A stretch of DNA of 64,000 bases from Microcoleus sp. FACHB-672 (GCF_014695725.1 NZ_JACJOU010000033.1:496001-560000); one strand, 5' to 3'. Counted from the first letter of the stretch, positions 17,348 through 26,566 are shown. Translations and numbers: made by a program. Notes: a model not told the origin generated them from the letters alone.

Positions 17348-18299
17348 AACGGTTTCGACTGATTCCACCTCAGAAATTCGTTCTATATACAGAGCGATCA
17401 GCATCGGCTTGCTTTTGCTGTTAGGGTATCATGTATTAGTGAAACAGAGAGTCGTGCCGGCAACTTCGGGAATCAATCAGGCGCAAAGTAATGTGATTAA
17501 AGCCCAAAAGTATGTTTATGAAAATCCATCACCGAAGTTGATTTTAGTGGGTAGCTCTCTAACTGCTACGATTAAACCCAAGGACATCGGCAGTCATGTG
17601 ATTAATTTAGGAATGGCGGGAGGTTCTAGTCAAACCGGCCTGGAAATTGTGAAGAAAGAAAAATTAAAATCAGCGATATTACTCGTAGAAATTAACGAAA
17701 CAATTGAGCGCAAGCTCGATCAGCAATTGCTTGACTCGATTTATGAGCCGGTGTCACACTTCAGCCAGCTTCATTTTCCGATGTTACGGCAAGAATATAA
17801 ACCTGTGGATGTTTTGGTTCAAGCCGTTAAAAATCGCTTGAAATCTGCTAAGAAAGAAGAGAAAAACGAGCCACCGGCACAAGCGGAAAACTTCAATCCA
17901 AAATTGAGAGAAAAAGTTCTAGCACAACAAATCAGCGCCAAGATGCAGCCACTCTCGCAAAGTGAGCGGCAAACCTTAAAAAGTGCAGCGAAATCGATTA
18001 AAACTCAAATCGCAGAATTGCAAAAACAAGGGTTACGAATTATCCTCTATGATCTGCCGGGAGAAAAGCAAGTTAAGAACACGATAGAGGAAAAACAAAT
18101 ACAGCAAATCATGCGAGAAGAGTTTCCGGCAGATACTTATGAATGGCTGCCGGCACCAGCCTTTAAAAATTGGGTCACTTCAGACGGAAGCCATCTAGTG
18201 AGTTCGGACGCGCAAGCCTATGCTGTTTTCCTACGAGATAAACTACTAAAGACGCCTTTTTCTGTATCTCGCAACCCGGGAACAACACAGCTAGAATGA
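17322..18299 (+). CDS. SGNH/AlgX-like membrane-anchored partner of the MBOAT acyltransferase
   Basis: The 325-residue protein has a single N-terminal membrane helix (SIGLLLLLGYHVLV) and a domain with weak SGNH-hydrolase marks: ILVGSSLTATIKP (block I Ser), VINLGMAGGSSQTGLEIV (block II-like Gly) and SDGSHLVSSDAQAY (Asp and His of the C-terminal block). Proteins of this kind deliver or transfer acetyl groups to exported glycans with an MBOAT protein. A Lys/Glu-rich insert (about 168-215) separates the two halves. The start overlaps the MBOAT gene, and its stop overlaps the Hsp70 start (ATGA), so the three genes form one operon. The catalytic assignment is inferred. Confidence 0.75.
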   Translation: MSLSTSNSKTVSTDSTSEIRSIYRAISIGLLLLLGYHVLVKQRVVPATSGINQAQSNVIKAQKYVYENPSPKLILVGSSLTATIKPKDIGSHVINLGMAGGSSQTGLEIVKKEKLKSAILLVEINETIERKLDQQLLDSIYEPVSHFSQLHFPMLRQEYKPVDVLVQAVKNRLKSAKKEEKNEPPAQAENFNPKLREKVLAQQISAKMQPLSQSERQTLKSAAKSIKTQIAELQKQGLRIILYDLPGEKQVKNTIEEKQIQQIMREEFPADTYEWLPAPAFKNWVTSDGSHLVSSDAQAYAVFLRDKLLKTPFSVSRNPGTTQLE

Positions 18300-19903
18300 C
18301 CATCGCTATTGATTTTGGCACGAGCAACACCGTCATCGCTCGCTGGAACCCAGCCACCCAGCAGGCAGAAACACTGAAACTGCCGGCCCTCTCAGTGCAG
18401 TTGGCACAGAATCCCCCCTTAATTCCAAGTTTGGTTTATGTTGAAAATGCCGCGCATGGTGAGATCGTTGCCGGTCAAGCAGTGCGCGACAAGGGACTTG
18501 ACCTCAAAAACGATCCCCGCTTTTTCCGCAGCTTTAAGCGGGGAATTGGCACCGATATTCAAGGATTTCTCCCCGAACTCGATGGCAAAACCGTCACGTT
18601 TGAGCAGGTAGGGGAGTGGTTTTTAAGCCAAATTATCGACCAAATGAAAACAATTTGGCCAGATGTGGGCGAATCTCTGGTGTTAACCGTGCCGGTGGAC
18701 AGCTTTGAAGCTTATCGCCACTGGCTAGGTAAAGTTTGTCAAAAGCTGCCGGTGGAGGTGGTGCGGATGCTAGATGAACCCACCGCCGCCGCTTTAGGCT
18801 ATGGGCTGGCAGACAGGCAGCTTTTGCTGGTGGTAGACTTCGGTGGCGGAACCTTGGATCTGTCCCTGGTGCGCTTAGATGCCGGTGGTAGTGCAGCAAC
18901 CAGCAAAAAACCGCTTGGTTTCATTCTCAAATGGGGTGAAAAAACCCTAGCTGAATCTTCCGCACAGAAGGTAAAAACTGCTCGTGTTTTGGCAAAAGCC
19001 GGCCTAAATTTAGGCGGAACTGATATTGACAACTGGCTCGTTGATTACTTCGTCGCCAATCAAGGTCTAACGAAAGCTCCCTTAACCACTCGCTTAGCTG
19101 AACGGTTAAAAATTCAACTTTCTTTACAGCGGCAGGCGAGTGAAGTTTATTTCGATGATGAAACCTTAGAAAGTTACGAATTGCAACTAGATCGCGCTGG
19201 ATTTGAAGAAATTCTTAAAGAACACGAGTTTTTTGAAAATCTCGATGAAGCGATGACTCAAGTTTTGCAACAAGCGCGACGTCAAGGCATTGAAGTTTCA
19301 GATATTGATGCAGTTTTATTAGTCGGCGGCACTGTTCAAATTCCCTCGGTTCAAACTTGGGTGCAGCAGTATTTTGAGGCTGATAAAATTCGTTGTGAAA
19401 AACCATTTGAAGCAATCGCAATCGGCGCTTTGCAACTCACACAGGGTATAGAAATCAAAGATTTTCTCTATCACAGTTACGGCATTCGCTACTGGAACCG
19501 GCGCGAAAACTGCCACAGTTGGCATCCGTTAATTCAAGCCGGCCAGTCTTACCCTATGAGCGACTCGGTAGAATTAGTTTTAGGTGCTTCTGTTGAAAAC
19601 CAACCCAGCATTGAATTAATTATTGGGGAGTTAGCCGCACAAACCGGCGGCACGGAAGTGTATTTCGACGGGGATCGTTTAGTTACGCGCAGTTTAGCAA
19701 GCGGTCAAACTGTAGTGCAACCCCTCAACGATAAAGAAGGCGCACGCAGTATCGCTCAATTGATGCCTCCCGGCTTTCCAGGCAGCGATCGCGTCCGAGT
19801 TCAATTCCAAGTAGATGATCGGCGCTTCCTTAAAATTACGGTGGAAGACTTGCTGACCAATCAAACTTTATTGGAAGATAAGCCGGTTGTCCAATTAAGT
19901 TAA
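18296..19903 (+). CDS. Hsp70-family protein (DnaK-like ATPase)
   Basis: The 535-residue protein carries the actin-fold ATPase: IAIDFGTSNTVIARWNP (phosphate 1), DEPTAAALGYGL, LLLVVDFGGGTLDLSLVRL (phosphate 2) and AVLLVGGTVQIPSVQ (adenosine). Positions 375-535 form a shortened C-terminal substrate-binding part (ELVLGASVENQPSIELIIGE; RVRVQFQVDDRRFLKITVED) without a long lid. It is one of the non-canonical Hsp70s common in cyanobacteria. A four-base overlap with the SGNH-like gene implies translational coupling, which is unusual for a chaperone. Confidence 0.92.
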   Translation: MTIAIDFGTSNTVIARWNPATQQAETLKLPALSVQLAQNPPLIPSLVYVENAAHGEIVAGQAVRDKGLDLKNDPRFFRSFKRGIGTDIQGFLPELDGKTVTFEQVGEWFLSQIIDQMKTIWPDVGESLVLTVPVDSFEAYRHWLGKVCQKLPVEVVRMLDEPTAAALGYGLADRQLLLVVDFGGGTLDLSLVRLDAGGSAATSKKPLGFILKWGEKTLAESSAQKVKTARVLAKAGLNLGGTDIDNWLVDYFVANQGLTKAPLTTRLAERLKIQLSLQRQASEVYFDDETLESYELQLDRAGFEEILKEHEFFENLDEAMTQVLQQARRQGIEVSDIDAVLLVGGTVQIPSVQTWVQQYFEADKIRCEKPFEAIAIGALQLTQGIEIKDFLYHSYGIRYWNRRENCHSWHPLIQAGQSYPMSDSVELVLGASVENQPSIELIIGELAAQTGGTEVYFDGDRLVTRSLASGQTVVQPLNDKEGARSIAQLMPPGFPGSDRVRVQFQVDDRRFLKITVEDLLTNQTLLEDKPVVQLS

Positions 19904-20066
19904 GAATCAGACTAAAAGGTGACCCCAAATTCGGTTATACGCAACTAATAATCCTGGCTTACTGAGAAGTTTGGGGTTAACAACAAGAGTTTAGCGAAAC
20001 CGGATTTGGGATGAAATACAAACTCACTTAAGCTTTTAGTCAGTTTTAACTAGACTTTCGCTATTA

Positions 20067-20088
20067 GCCCGGAAATTAATTTCCGGGC
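20067..20088. terminator. Perfect 22-base palindrome between converging genes
   Basis: GCCCGGAAATTAATTTCCGGGC is a perfect palindrome, located between the convergent Hsp70 and L,D-transpeptidase genes. It probably works as a two-way terminator or cruciform, although no long T-run follows on either side. Confidence 0.55.
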
Positions 20089-20146
20089 AAGCTTGCTAAT
20101 TGCTATTGAAATTACTTCAATATTTCAGTTAACCGCACTCCGCAAT

Positions 20147-20674
20147 TTATTTATGCACAATCACCGGCGTTCCGACATCTGCCCAGTTAAACAACCACTC
20201 CGCGTGATTGACGGCAACGTTGGTGCAACCATGACTGACAGGGGTGCCAAATTTGTTATGCCAGTACGCCCCGTGAATTGCGTAACCGCCAAAATAATAC
20301 ATAGTGAAAGGCACATCAGGAACGTCATAGTCGTCCCCTTGCATTCTGGCGACACGATGCTTGGTTTGAACGGCAAACGCGCCCGTAGGAGTGGGGGTTC
20401 CGTCTTTGCCGGTAGAAATGACGATGGCGTAGACGCTTTTATCACCTTCCCAGGCAACTAATCGCTGCTTTGCTAAGTCTATTTCAATCCAGCGCTGACT
20501 GGATTCTTGTAGATTTAAAATAGCGTTTGCAATTTTATTATGCTCAGCATCTGCAAAGGCAGGCTCTGCTAAAAAAGGAGCTGACCAAGCACAAAAGGTA
20601 GAAACAATTAGCGAGGCACCGGCCCAGAATGTGCCAGAGCGACGCAACCAAGAAGCGTTGTTTGTGCTATTCAT
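20147..20674 (-). CDS. L,D-transpeptidase (YkuD domain), exported
   Basis: The 175-residue protein has a signal peptide (residues about 12-41, probable cleavage after AFA) and a YkuD domain from about residue 60. The active-site pattern is complete: IHGAYWHNKFGTPVSHGCTN contains the two His residues and the catalytic Cys (about 145-150). The enzyme forms 3-3 cross-links in peptidoglycan, or attaches proteins to it, in the periplasm. AGGAG precedes the start with normal spacing. It ends with TPVIVHK, typical for the minimal form. It is a single gene, transcribed toward Hsp70. Confidence 0.93.
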   Translation of the reverse strand: MNSTNNASWLRRSGTFWAGASLIVSTFCAWSAPFLAEPAFADAEHNKIANAILNLQESSQRWIEIDLAKQRLVAWEGDKSVYAIVISTGKDGTPTPTGAFAVQTKHRVARMQGDDYDVPDVPFTMYYFGGYAIHGAYWHNKFGTPVSHGCTNVAVNHAEWLFNWADVGTPVIVHK

Positions 20675-20858
20675 CGTTTACCACTCCTGGGATTTTAAAA
20701 CTGTAAAGCTTCTCATCTGCCTTTTCCAGCATTTAACTACAAATGCTTACCTGCTAATTTCGGCAAATCGGGAGAATTTCTTTTGATGAGCTGTTAAGCC
20801 GGCAAGCTATCTTCTAAAATTATCAGCGATCCATTATTAATTAGCAATTAGCAGACCG

Positions 20859-21503
20859 CTAGTCGCTCTTTAAGCTTTGCAAAAGGTTATCCGCTCGTTG
20901 TGCGATCGCCTCCCAATCTCGCGCCTCTACCCATTGCTTGGGAAATAAATCGCCGGCTAAACCCACCGCCACCGCACCGGCTTCGATAAATTCCCTGGCA
21001 TTCTCTAAGGTGACGCCGCCGGTAGGAATCAGGGGAATGTTGCCCAGTGGTGCTTGCAAGCTTTTAATATAGCCGGCACCCCCCACCACTGAAATGGGAA
21101 ACACTTTCACCGCATCGGCACCGGCTTGCCAACCCCTGACAATTTCTGTGGGGGAAAGTGCTCCCGGCACAATCGGGATGCCGGCTGCAACTGCTGCGTG
21201 AATCATCGTCTCTTCTGTGTGGGGAGTGAATAAAAATTGAGCGCCGGCTGCGATCGCTTCTTTTAACTGAGCGAGGGTTAATAGGGTGCCGGTGCCGATC
21301 GTACATCCAGGCAACTCAGCTCGCAATTGGGTGATCAGTGTGCCGGCGCGATCGCTATTCCAAGTTATTTCAATTAAACGCATCCCGCCGGCGGCAACCG
21401 CCTTAGCCAACTGGAAACCCAATTCCATTTGGGGGGAACGAACCACCGCAATAGCGCGATGCTCTTGCAACAAAGTTAACCAAGGAGAATCGAATATGTT
21501 CAC
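20859..21503 (-). CDS. eda: KDPG/KHG aldolase
   Basis: The 214-residue protein is a class I aldolase that cleaves 2-keto-3-deoxy-6-phosphogluconate to pyruvate and glyceraldehyde 3-phosphate, the last step of the Entner-Doudoroff route. The motifs are IAVVRSPQMELGFQLAKAV, RLIEITWNSDRA (catalytic Glu), TIGTGTLLTLAQL, the Schiff-base Lys in ADAVKVFPISVVGG (about residue 131) and IPLIPTGGVTLENA. The start codon is GTG (complement of 21501-21503). The length equals that of the family. It diverges from the PRC-barrel cluster. Confidence 0.93.
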   Translation of the reverse strand: MNIFDSPWLTLLQEHRAIAVVRSPQMELGFQLAKAVAAGGMRLIEITWNSDRAGTLITQLRAELPGCTIGTGTLLTLAQLKEAIAAGAQFLFTPHTEETMIHAAVAAGIPIVPGALSPTEIVRGWQAGADAVKVFPISVVGGAGYIKSLQAPLGNIPLIPTGGVTLENAREFIEAGAVAVGLAGDLFPKQWVEARDWEAIAQRADNLLQSLKSD

Positions 21504-21638
21504 AATTTGCGATAGACTCAGTTTTTCGCGAGCGATCTTTTAAAATATCACCCTGCTAAATCAGTCTCTAGGGAGAGCAAGTTGGGGCGCTCAAACTTTT
21601 ATATTTTTCTTATATTAATAATTTGCGGGGATAACAGC

Positions 21639-22489
21639 ATGGCTCTGGTCAAACTGGAAGACTTTTATCCCAACTATCGCCAAAAAGTTTTAGGCGGCAA
21701 AGATATTCAAACCTTTGATGTATATGCGGGTCAGACGGATGAAAAAATCGGCACCGTTTTCGATGATGTCGTCGATCTAACAGGCCGGTTCCGCTATCTG
21801 GTAATTGATACAAGCAATTGGGGGATTCAGAAAAAAGTTTTGATACCCATTGGCTGCTGCCGGCTCGACAATCGCACACGACGCGTTTATGCCCTAGGTA
21901 TTCTTAACAAAAAGCACATAAAAGAATTACCAGAGTATGCGGATGGGGTAACCGTTGATTACAATTATGAAGAGTACCCAAATCAAGTCACACTCCCTCT
22001 AGAGAATCCCCCCAAATCTCAGGGCAATCAACCCACTCTTCCTCCCGAAAAAATAGATCGGCCTCCCTCTGTAACTCAATCAGCCGGAACATCAAACGTT
22101 TCACCTCTACGAAGAACGCCTGATTACCAATAAATCTCGCCATCAGACAGGGGAGATTGTGATTGGCAAGCGGGTTTAAGCCAAAATCGTTGAAGTTTCA
22201 GTGCCGGTTGAAAAAGAGCGAATTGTAATTGAAAGAACAACTCCAGCCGATTCCGCCCGCGTGATGCCGGCGCATGAACTTGCTTTCCGCGCGGGGAAGT
22301 TATCGGCATCAAAATTGATAAAGAAACCGCTGATATTCACAAAGAATTCTTTGTGCGAGAACAAGTCATCATTATTAAAAAGAAGTTGCTCGCCACACAG
22401 TAGACGCCACAGCAACCTTGCGGCGAGAAGAGTTAGAAGTTAATCGTGAAAGCTTGCGTGCCGGTGAAGAAAAACCACAAGTGCTTTAA
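21639..22489 (+). pseudogene. PRC-barrel/DUF2382 gene, frameshifted in the DUF2382 half
   Basis: The open 5' part (21639-22133) starts MALVKLEDFYPNYRQKVLGG, nearly the same as the intact paralogue at 22877, and encodes a PRC-barrel (residues about 1-105). After SAGTSNV the frame is lost. Homology continues in frame +1 (YEERLITNKSRHQTGEIVIG) with a TAA at 22177-22179 in place of a Glu codon, then VPVEKERIVIERT, shifts again near 22296 (DKETADIHKEFFVREQ) and once more near 22390 (DATATLRREELEVNRESL), ending TAA at 22487-22489. At least three frameshifts and one stop make the stress-type DUF2382 domain unusable. The PRC-barrel alone could still be expressed as a 164-residue protein. Confidence 0.85.
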
Positions 22490-22876
22490 TACCTCCAAGC
22501 GGGCTGCGCTTTCAAGTAATCATATCTGCTGACTGAATTAAACTTAAATACTAAAATTAGCCTGATCTCATTCAAAAGACTGAGACACATAGCTTTTCAT
22601 GATCCTACAAAGCGTCTAGCGTTTTGTGAGTTTAACTACTATAACCTGATCTGTTTATGAAATGTTGTGGGATTTCAGTTAGCTGGAATGCCTATTTTGT
22701 GGTGAAATCGATTAAATTTTTTTTAAATTGTGGTTTATATTTCTTAATATTTATCGTGCTACTTTAGGAGGATAGCTAACAATTCTTAATTTTTAACCTT
22801 TCTTACCTTAGGGAGATAACTAATTCTGGGTAGTTTCCTAAGATAGTAAGCGTAGATACAAAAGGAAAAAAAAGTT
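22490..22876. other. Promoter-bearing spacer of the PRC/DUF2382 gene
   Basis: This 387-base spacer is AT-rich (around 22700-22760) and lies between the pseudogene and its intact paralogue. It presumably holds the promoter of the 22877 gene. I cannot assign boxes, and no gene or hairpin stands out. Confidence 0.5.
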
Positions 22877-23758
22877 ATGGCTCTTGTAAAACTAGAAGAT
22901 TTTTACCCCAATTACAGAGACGAGATTTTTGGCGGCGATGATATTAAAGGTTTAGATGTCTACGCCGGCACCTCTGAAGAAAAGATTGGCACCGTCCATG
23001 ATGCGTTAGTAGATGAGTCAGGACGCTTCCGCTATTTAGTTCTCGATACAGGTTTCTGGGTGTTTGGCAAGAAAGTGTTGCTACCTATCGGTTCTTGCCG
23101 CATTGATTATGATGCACGGCGAGTTTACGCCACCAATCTGCTGAACAAAGAACAAGCAGAAAGACTACCTGCTTACGACGAATTACAACCCATTGATTAC
23201 GATCACGAAGAGCAAGTCAGAGACGTTTATCGCGCCCCCGCCACAACTGCCGGTGCGACTGCCGTTCAACCGACTGCCAACACCGCTGATCGCGACACCT
23301 ATACCTATGATCGCGAACCGACTCTCTACAACATGAACGAGCGCGATCATTCAACCTTAAGACTCTACGAAGAACGCCTGATCGCCAACAAAACTCGTCA
23401 AAAAACTGGTGAAGTTACAGTTGGCAAGCGCATTGAAACCGAAACAGCACGCGCTTCTGTACCCATCGAAAAAGAGCGTGTGGTGATTGAGCGGACATCA
23501 GGGACAAGCGGCACTCCTGTTGCTCCTGGCGACGCTAACTTCCAAGCTGGAGAAGTCGCACGCTTGGAAGTTTACGAAGAAACACCAGACATTCACAAAG
23601 AAGCCTTTGTGCGGGAAGAAGTCGGTGTTCGTAAGGAAATTGCGCGTGAAACCATTGATGCTGAAGAAACCTTACGTCGTGAAGAGTTAGATGTTCACAC
23701 GGAAGGCCGTCCGATAGTGGACACACGACCTGAAGATTCCACCAATCGCCGCATTTAA
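22877..23758 (+). CDS. PRC-barrel and DUF2382 (YsnF/AvaK-type) stress protein
   Basis: The 293-residue protein has an N-terminal PRC-barrel (about 1-105; MALVKLEDFYPNYRDEIFGG, FRYLVLDTGFWVFGKKVLLP) and a C-terminal DUF2382 domain (about 160-280; LRLYEERLIANKTRQKTGEV, VPIEKERVVIERT, DIHKEAFVREEVGVRKE, ETLRREELDV). Proteins of this build are highly expressed in cyanobacteria under desiccation, salt or general stress, so a stress role is a family-level inference. AGGAAAAAAAAG precedes the start. A terminator follows at 23822-23857, so it is probably monocistronic. Confidence 0.9.
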   Translation: MALVKLEDFYPNYRDEIFGGDDIKGLDVYAGTSEEKIGTVHDALVDESGRFRYLVLDTGFWVFGKKVLLPIGSCRIDYDARRVYATNLLNKEQAERLPAYDELQPIDYDHEEQVRDVYRAPATTAGATAVQPTANTADRDTYTYDREPTLYNMNERDHSTLRLYEERLIANKTRQKTGEVTVGKRIETETARASVPIEKERVVIERTSGTSGTPVAPGDANFQAGEVARLEVYEETPDIHKEAFVREEVGVRKEIARETIDAEETLRREELDVHTEGRPIVDTRPEDSTNRRI

Positions 23759-23821
23759 ATAGCGCTTTCCCAGACATAGGGTAAGGCTGTTATTTAGCTG
23801 AACTCAGGAATTAACAACCGC

Positions 23822-23857
23822 GCAGGCGGAGCGCATTTTAGCTCTGCCTGTGCTTTT
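23822..23857 (+). terminator. Rho-independent terminator after the PRC/DUF2382 gene
   Basis: GCAGGCGGAGC (23822-23832) pairs with GCTCTGCCTG (23841-23850, one mismatch) and is followed by TTTT at 23854-23857. Confidence 0.75.
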
Positions 23858-23883
23858 CAATAAAAACTAAGGAAACAAGAAAA

Positions 23884-24768
23884 ATGGTAAATCAAGCTTC
23901 AGACAGCCGGTCTCAACAACCCCCAACCAATGCTCGACTTAAGAGTATGGTAGAAAAGCTGACAACTCAGTTAACGAATTTGGCTGTAAGAGACAATCAA
24001 GGACTATTGGTGGGGCAAATAAAAAATGTTGATCTCGCTCCCAGTGGCCAAATTAATTTAGTGGTTGTTGATCGCACGACTCAGCAAAGTTCTCGCTTGT
24101 TTCTGTTAAATAGCAAGCTTATCCAATATATTGATTATGCGAATAAATCAGTCTTTATAAACCTTACTCCCAATCAAATCGAACAACTACCTGAATATAG
24201 AACACTTCAGACACCACAAGTCACTCCTTCAGACCTTCCACCTAGACCCATTGATCGGGCACCAGAATCTTCTGAAACTGCACAACTTCACATGAAAACT
24301 CAAAGCACAAATGAATATTTAATGCATGAGTCTGACAGTTCACCAGAAGTTGTGGCAGAACACGAAATTCGCTTGCTAGAAGAGCGACTGGTTATTGATC
24401 GCAGCAGACAAAAAATTGGCGAAGTCATTGTTCGCAAAGAAGTTGAAACTCGGATAGTTGAGGTTCCCGTTCGACGTGAGAAACTCATTATTGAACAAGT
24501 TGGACCTGAACATAAACAACTCGCAGAAATTGATTTAGGGCAAGGAGAAGTGACCGGCGTCGAGTTGCTTGACGGCGCGGTTTCTGACGCTCACCCCGTT
24601 ATAAAAGGTGAATTTAATTCTCCGGAAGTTGCCAGTAAAATTTTAAAAGCAATTGCCGACCGGCCTAATCACGGGTGCGCGAAAGTGCGAATAGAAATTG
24701 TGATGGAAGATGCAGAACTTCTGCCAACTTACCAGCAGTGGTTAACTCGCTATTCCGATAACGCTTAA
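23884..24768 (+). CDS. PRC-like and DUF2382 protein, divergent paralogue
   Basis: The 294-residue protein has the same plan as its upstream neighbour but is more diverged. Residues about 20-105 form a PRC-barrel-like fold (LAVRDNQGLLVGQIKNVDLA; FINLTPNQIEQLPEY). Residues about 155-225 form one DUF2382 copy (IRLLEERLVIDRSRQKIGEV, VPVRREKLIIEQVG). The last 80 residues (FNSPEVASKILKAIADRPNH, VRIEIVMEDAELLPTYQQWL) replace the second half of DUF2382 with a segment I do not recognise. AAGGAAACAAGAAAA precedes the start. The position suggests a tandem duplication series of three genes. Confidence 0.82.
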   Translation: MVNQASDSRSQQPPTNARLKSMVEKLTTQLTNLAVRDNQGLLVGQIKNVDLAPSGQINLVVVDRTTQQSSRLFLLNSKLIQYIDYANKSVFINLTPNQIEQLPEYRTLQTPQVTPSDLPPRPIDRAPESSETAQLHMKTQSTNEYLMHESDSSPEVVAEHEIRLLEERLVIDRSRQKIGEVIVRKEVETRIVEVPVRREKLIIEQVGPEHKQLAEIDLGQGEVTGVELLDGAVSDAHPVIKGEFNSPEVASKILKAIADRPNHGCAKVRIEIVMEDAELLPTYQQWLTRYSDNA

Positions 24769-24954
24769 ACTTGCCCTCACCCTCACCTTTGCCGGCTCTG
24801 TTTAGCTCAACGATTCCAATCAGCGAATTAGCACTAGGCTGGCAATTGCAGGGAAGCGCAAGTTTTGCATTTTCTTCTGGCAAACTTGAATTTGGTTTGC
24901 CCACAGCGCCTAGTGAGCGGTTTCTTCCCTTCCTTAAGGGTGCGATTGCCTGTA

Positions 24955-25031
24955 CCGAAAAACAAAAAACGCCCAACAACTGGGCGTATCCATCAGGGTG
25001 CATCTATGTTTTTAGTCTAACCCCTCAGGGG
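24955..25031 (-). repeat. Tandem RNA/terminator element, distal copy
   Basis: Read on the minus strand, the element holds CCCCT/AGGGG (25021-25031), a conserved box TAGATGCACCCTGATGGA (complement of 24989-25006) and a terminator hairpin CGCCCA/TGGGCG (24970-24986) followed by TTTTTTG. It matches the copy at 25123-25209 in order of parts, and the 18-base box is identical, 167 bases away. Confidence 0.6.
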
Positions 25032-25122
25032 TGTAACCCAGCAGGCTTCGTCAAAAATTTACGTTAGTATGAAATCTTCGTAAATTACAAGCCGGCACAG
25101 GTTTATCGTAGCCAAGCCAAAA

Positions 25123-25209
25123 GCCGAAAATAAAAAACGCCCAAAACTGGGCGCGTCCATCAGGGTGCATCTACATGAATTCAATTTAGCATCTGGGGGG
25201 TATCACCCC
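25123..25209 (-). repeat. Tandem RNA/terminator element, copy next to purD
   Basis: The parts match the distal copy: GGGG/CCCC (25197-25209), box complement of 25156-25173, then hairpin CGCCCA-loop-TGGGCG (25138-25153) followed on the minus strand by TTTTTTATTTT. It lies 70 bases after purD and is a good intrinsic terminator for it. Why an 85-base element with a second hairpin and a fixed box is repeated is unexplained. Confidence 0.65.
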
Positions 25210-25279
25210 TCACTTGCTTAACAAAACTTTACAATCAGGGGGGCAGATGAGGGATTCTCTGCATTTCTTCCATTCTTCC

Positions 25280-26566
25280 CTAGCCCCTAGCCTCTCTGAC
25301 TCGATAGCCAATATCGCGGCGGTAGTACCGACCTTCAAATTGAATGCCCTCCACAGCCGCGTAAGCACGGGCAAAGGCATCGTCAAAGGTTTCGCCCGTA
25401 GCAGTGACATTCAAAACCCGCCCGCCATCTGTTTGGACTTCATTGTTGTTGAGTCGAGTGCCGGCATGGAAAACCGTCGCGCCTTGGGCTTGCGCGCTAT
25501 CAATGCCGGTAATCAAGTCACCTTTTTGGTAATTGCCAGGATAACCGCCTGCCGCCATCACCACACAGGCAGATGCCCCCGGCTTCCAGCGCACCGGCAC
25601 CTGATCAAGTTGCTGCTTAGCGCACGCCAGCATCAAATCTTCCACCGGCGTCTCTAGCAGGGGCAAAATTACTTGGGTTTCCGGATCACCAAACCGGCAG
25701 TTAAATTCCAGCACCTTAATCTGGCCGGCATTTGTAATCATTAAGCCGGCATACAGCACCCCCCGGTAGTCAATTCCCCGTGCTTGCAGCGTCGCGATTG
25801 CCGGCTGCAAAACTTGCTGCTGAATTTGCTCCATTAATTCTGGCGTCACCAGGGGTGCCGGTGCATAGGCTCCCATACCGCCCGTATTTGGCCCCGTATC
25901 GCCCTCGCCAACCGCTTTATGATCTTGAGCCGGCAGCAAAGGAACCACGGTTTTGCCATCCGTCAGCGCCAAAACCGAAACCTCTTGTCCCGCCAAAAAT
26001 TCTTCAATCACCAAACATTCGCCGGCAAGCCCAAACTGACCACTAAATGACTGCTCAATCGCCGCCTGAGCCTCCTCAATCGTCGCCGCAACCGTCACCC
26101 CCTTGCCGGCAGCCAGTCCATCTGCCTTCACCACAATCGGCGCTCCCCGCTCAGCGACGTAAGCAAAAGCCGCCTCGGTTTCCTCATCCGTAAACACCGC
26201 CGACTGTGCCGTAGGAATTCCAGCCTCCAGCATCAAATTCTTCGCCCAAGATTTGCTCGCCTCAATCTGAGCGCCGGCTTGGCAAGGGCCAAACACCGTC
26301 AAATTTTGCTGCTGAAGATAGTCAGTAATTCCCATTGCCAGGGGCAGTTCTGGGCCAATCACCACCAAGGAAACGTCATGTTCCAAAGCAGCGCGTTTAA
26401 TTCCCTCAAAATCATCAACCGTCAAGGGCAAATTTATACAGCGATCCATCGTCGCCGTGCCCCCATTTCCCGGAACACAAACCACTTGCTGAACTTGCGA
26501 TCCTTGCAGTAGTTTCCAAGCGAGAGCGTGTTCGCGCCCCCCATTGCCAACAATCAAAACCTTCAC
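25280..26566 (-). CDS. purD: Phosphoribosylamine-glycine ligase
   Basis: The 428-residue ATP-grasp enzyme makes glycinamide ribonucleotide, the second step of purine synthesis. It starts with VKVLIVGNGGREHALAWKL, has VIGPELPLAMGI, IVVKADGLAAGKGVTVA, EEFLAGQEVSVLALTDG, DHKAVGEGDTGPNTGGMGAY and VLEFNCRFGDPETQVILPLL. I choose GTG 26566 because the protein then begins exactly at the family start; a longer frame to 26623 adds 19 unrelated residues. AGAGGAC lies a few bases upstream. All ATP-grasp and substrate loops appear intact. Confidence 0.95.
   Translation of the reverse strand: MKVLIVGNGGREHALAWKLLQGSQVQQVVCVPGNGGTATMDRCINLPLTVDDFEGIKRAALEHDVSLVVIGPELPLAMGITDYLQQQNLTVFGPCQAGAQIEASKSWAKNLMLEAGIPTAQSAVFTDEETEAAFAYVAERGAPIVVKADGLAAGKGVTVAATIEEAQAAIEQSFSGQFGLAGECLVIEEFLAGQEVSVLALTDGKTVVPLLPAQDHKAVGEGDTGPNTGGMGAYAPAPLVTPELMEQIQQQVLQPAIATLQARGIDYRGVLYAGLMITNAGQIKVLEFNCRFGDPETQVILPLLETPVEDLMLACAKQQLDQVPVRWKPGASACVVMAAGGYPGNYQKGDLITGIDSAQAQGATVFHAGTRLNNNEVQTDGGRVLNVTATGETFDDAFARAYAAVEGIQFEGRYYRRDIGYRVREARG

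Noticed and set aside
24771-25067. 98-codon plus-strand frame over the tandem RNA elements
   Set aside because: Its sequence covers a terminator hairpin and repeat; it starts right behind another stop and has no protein character.
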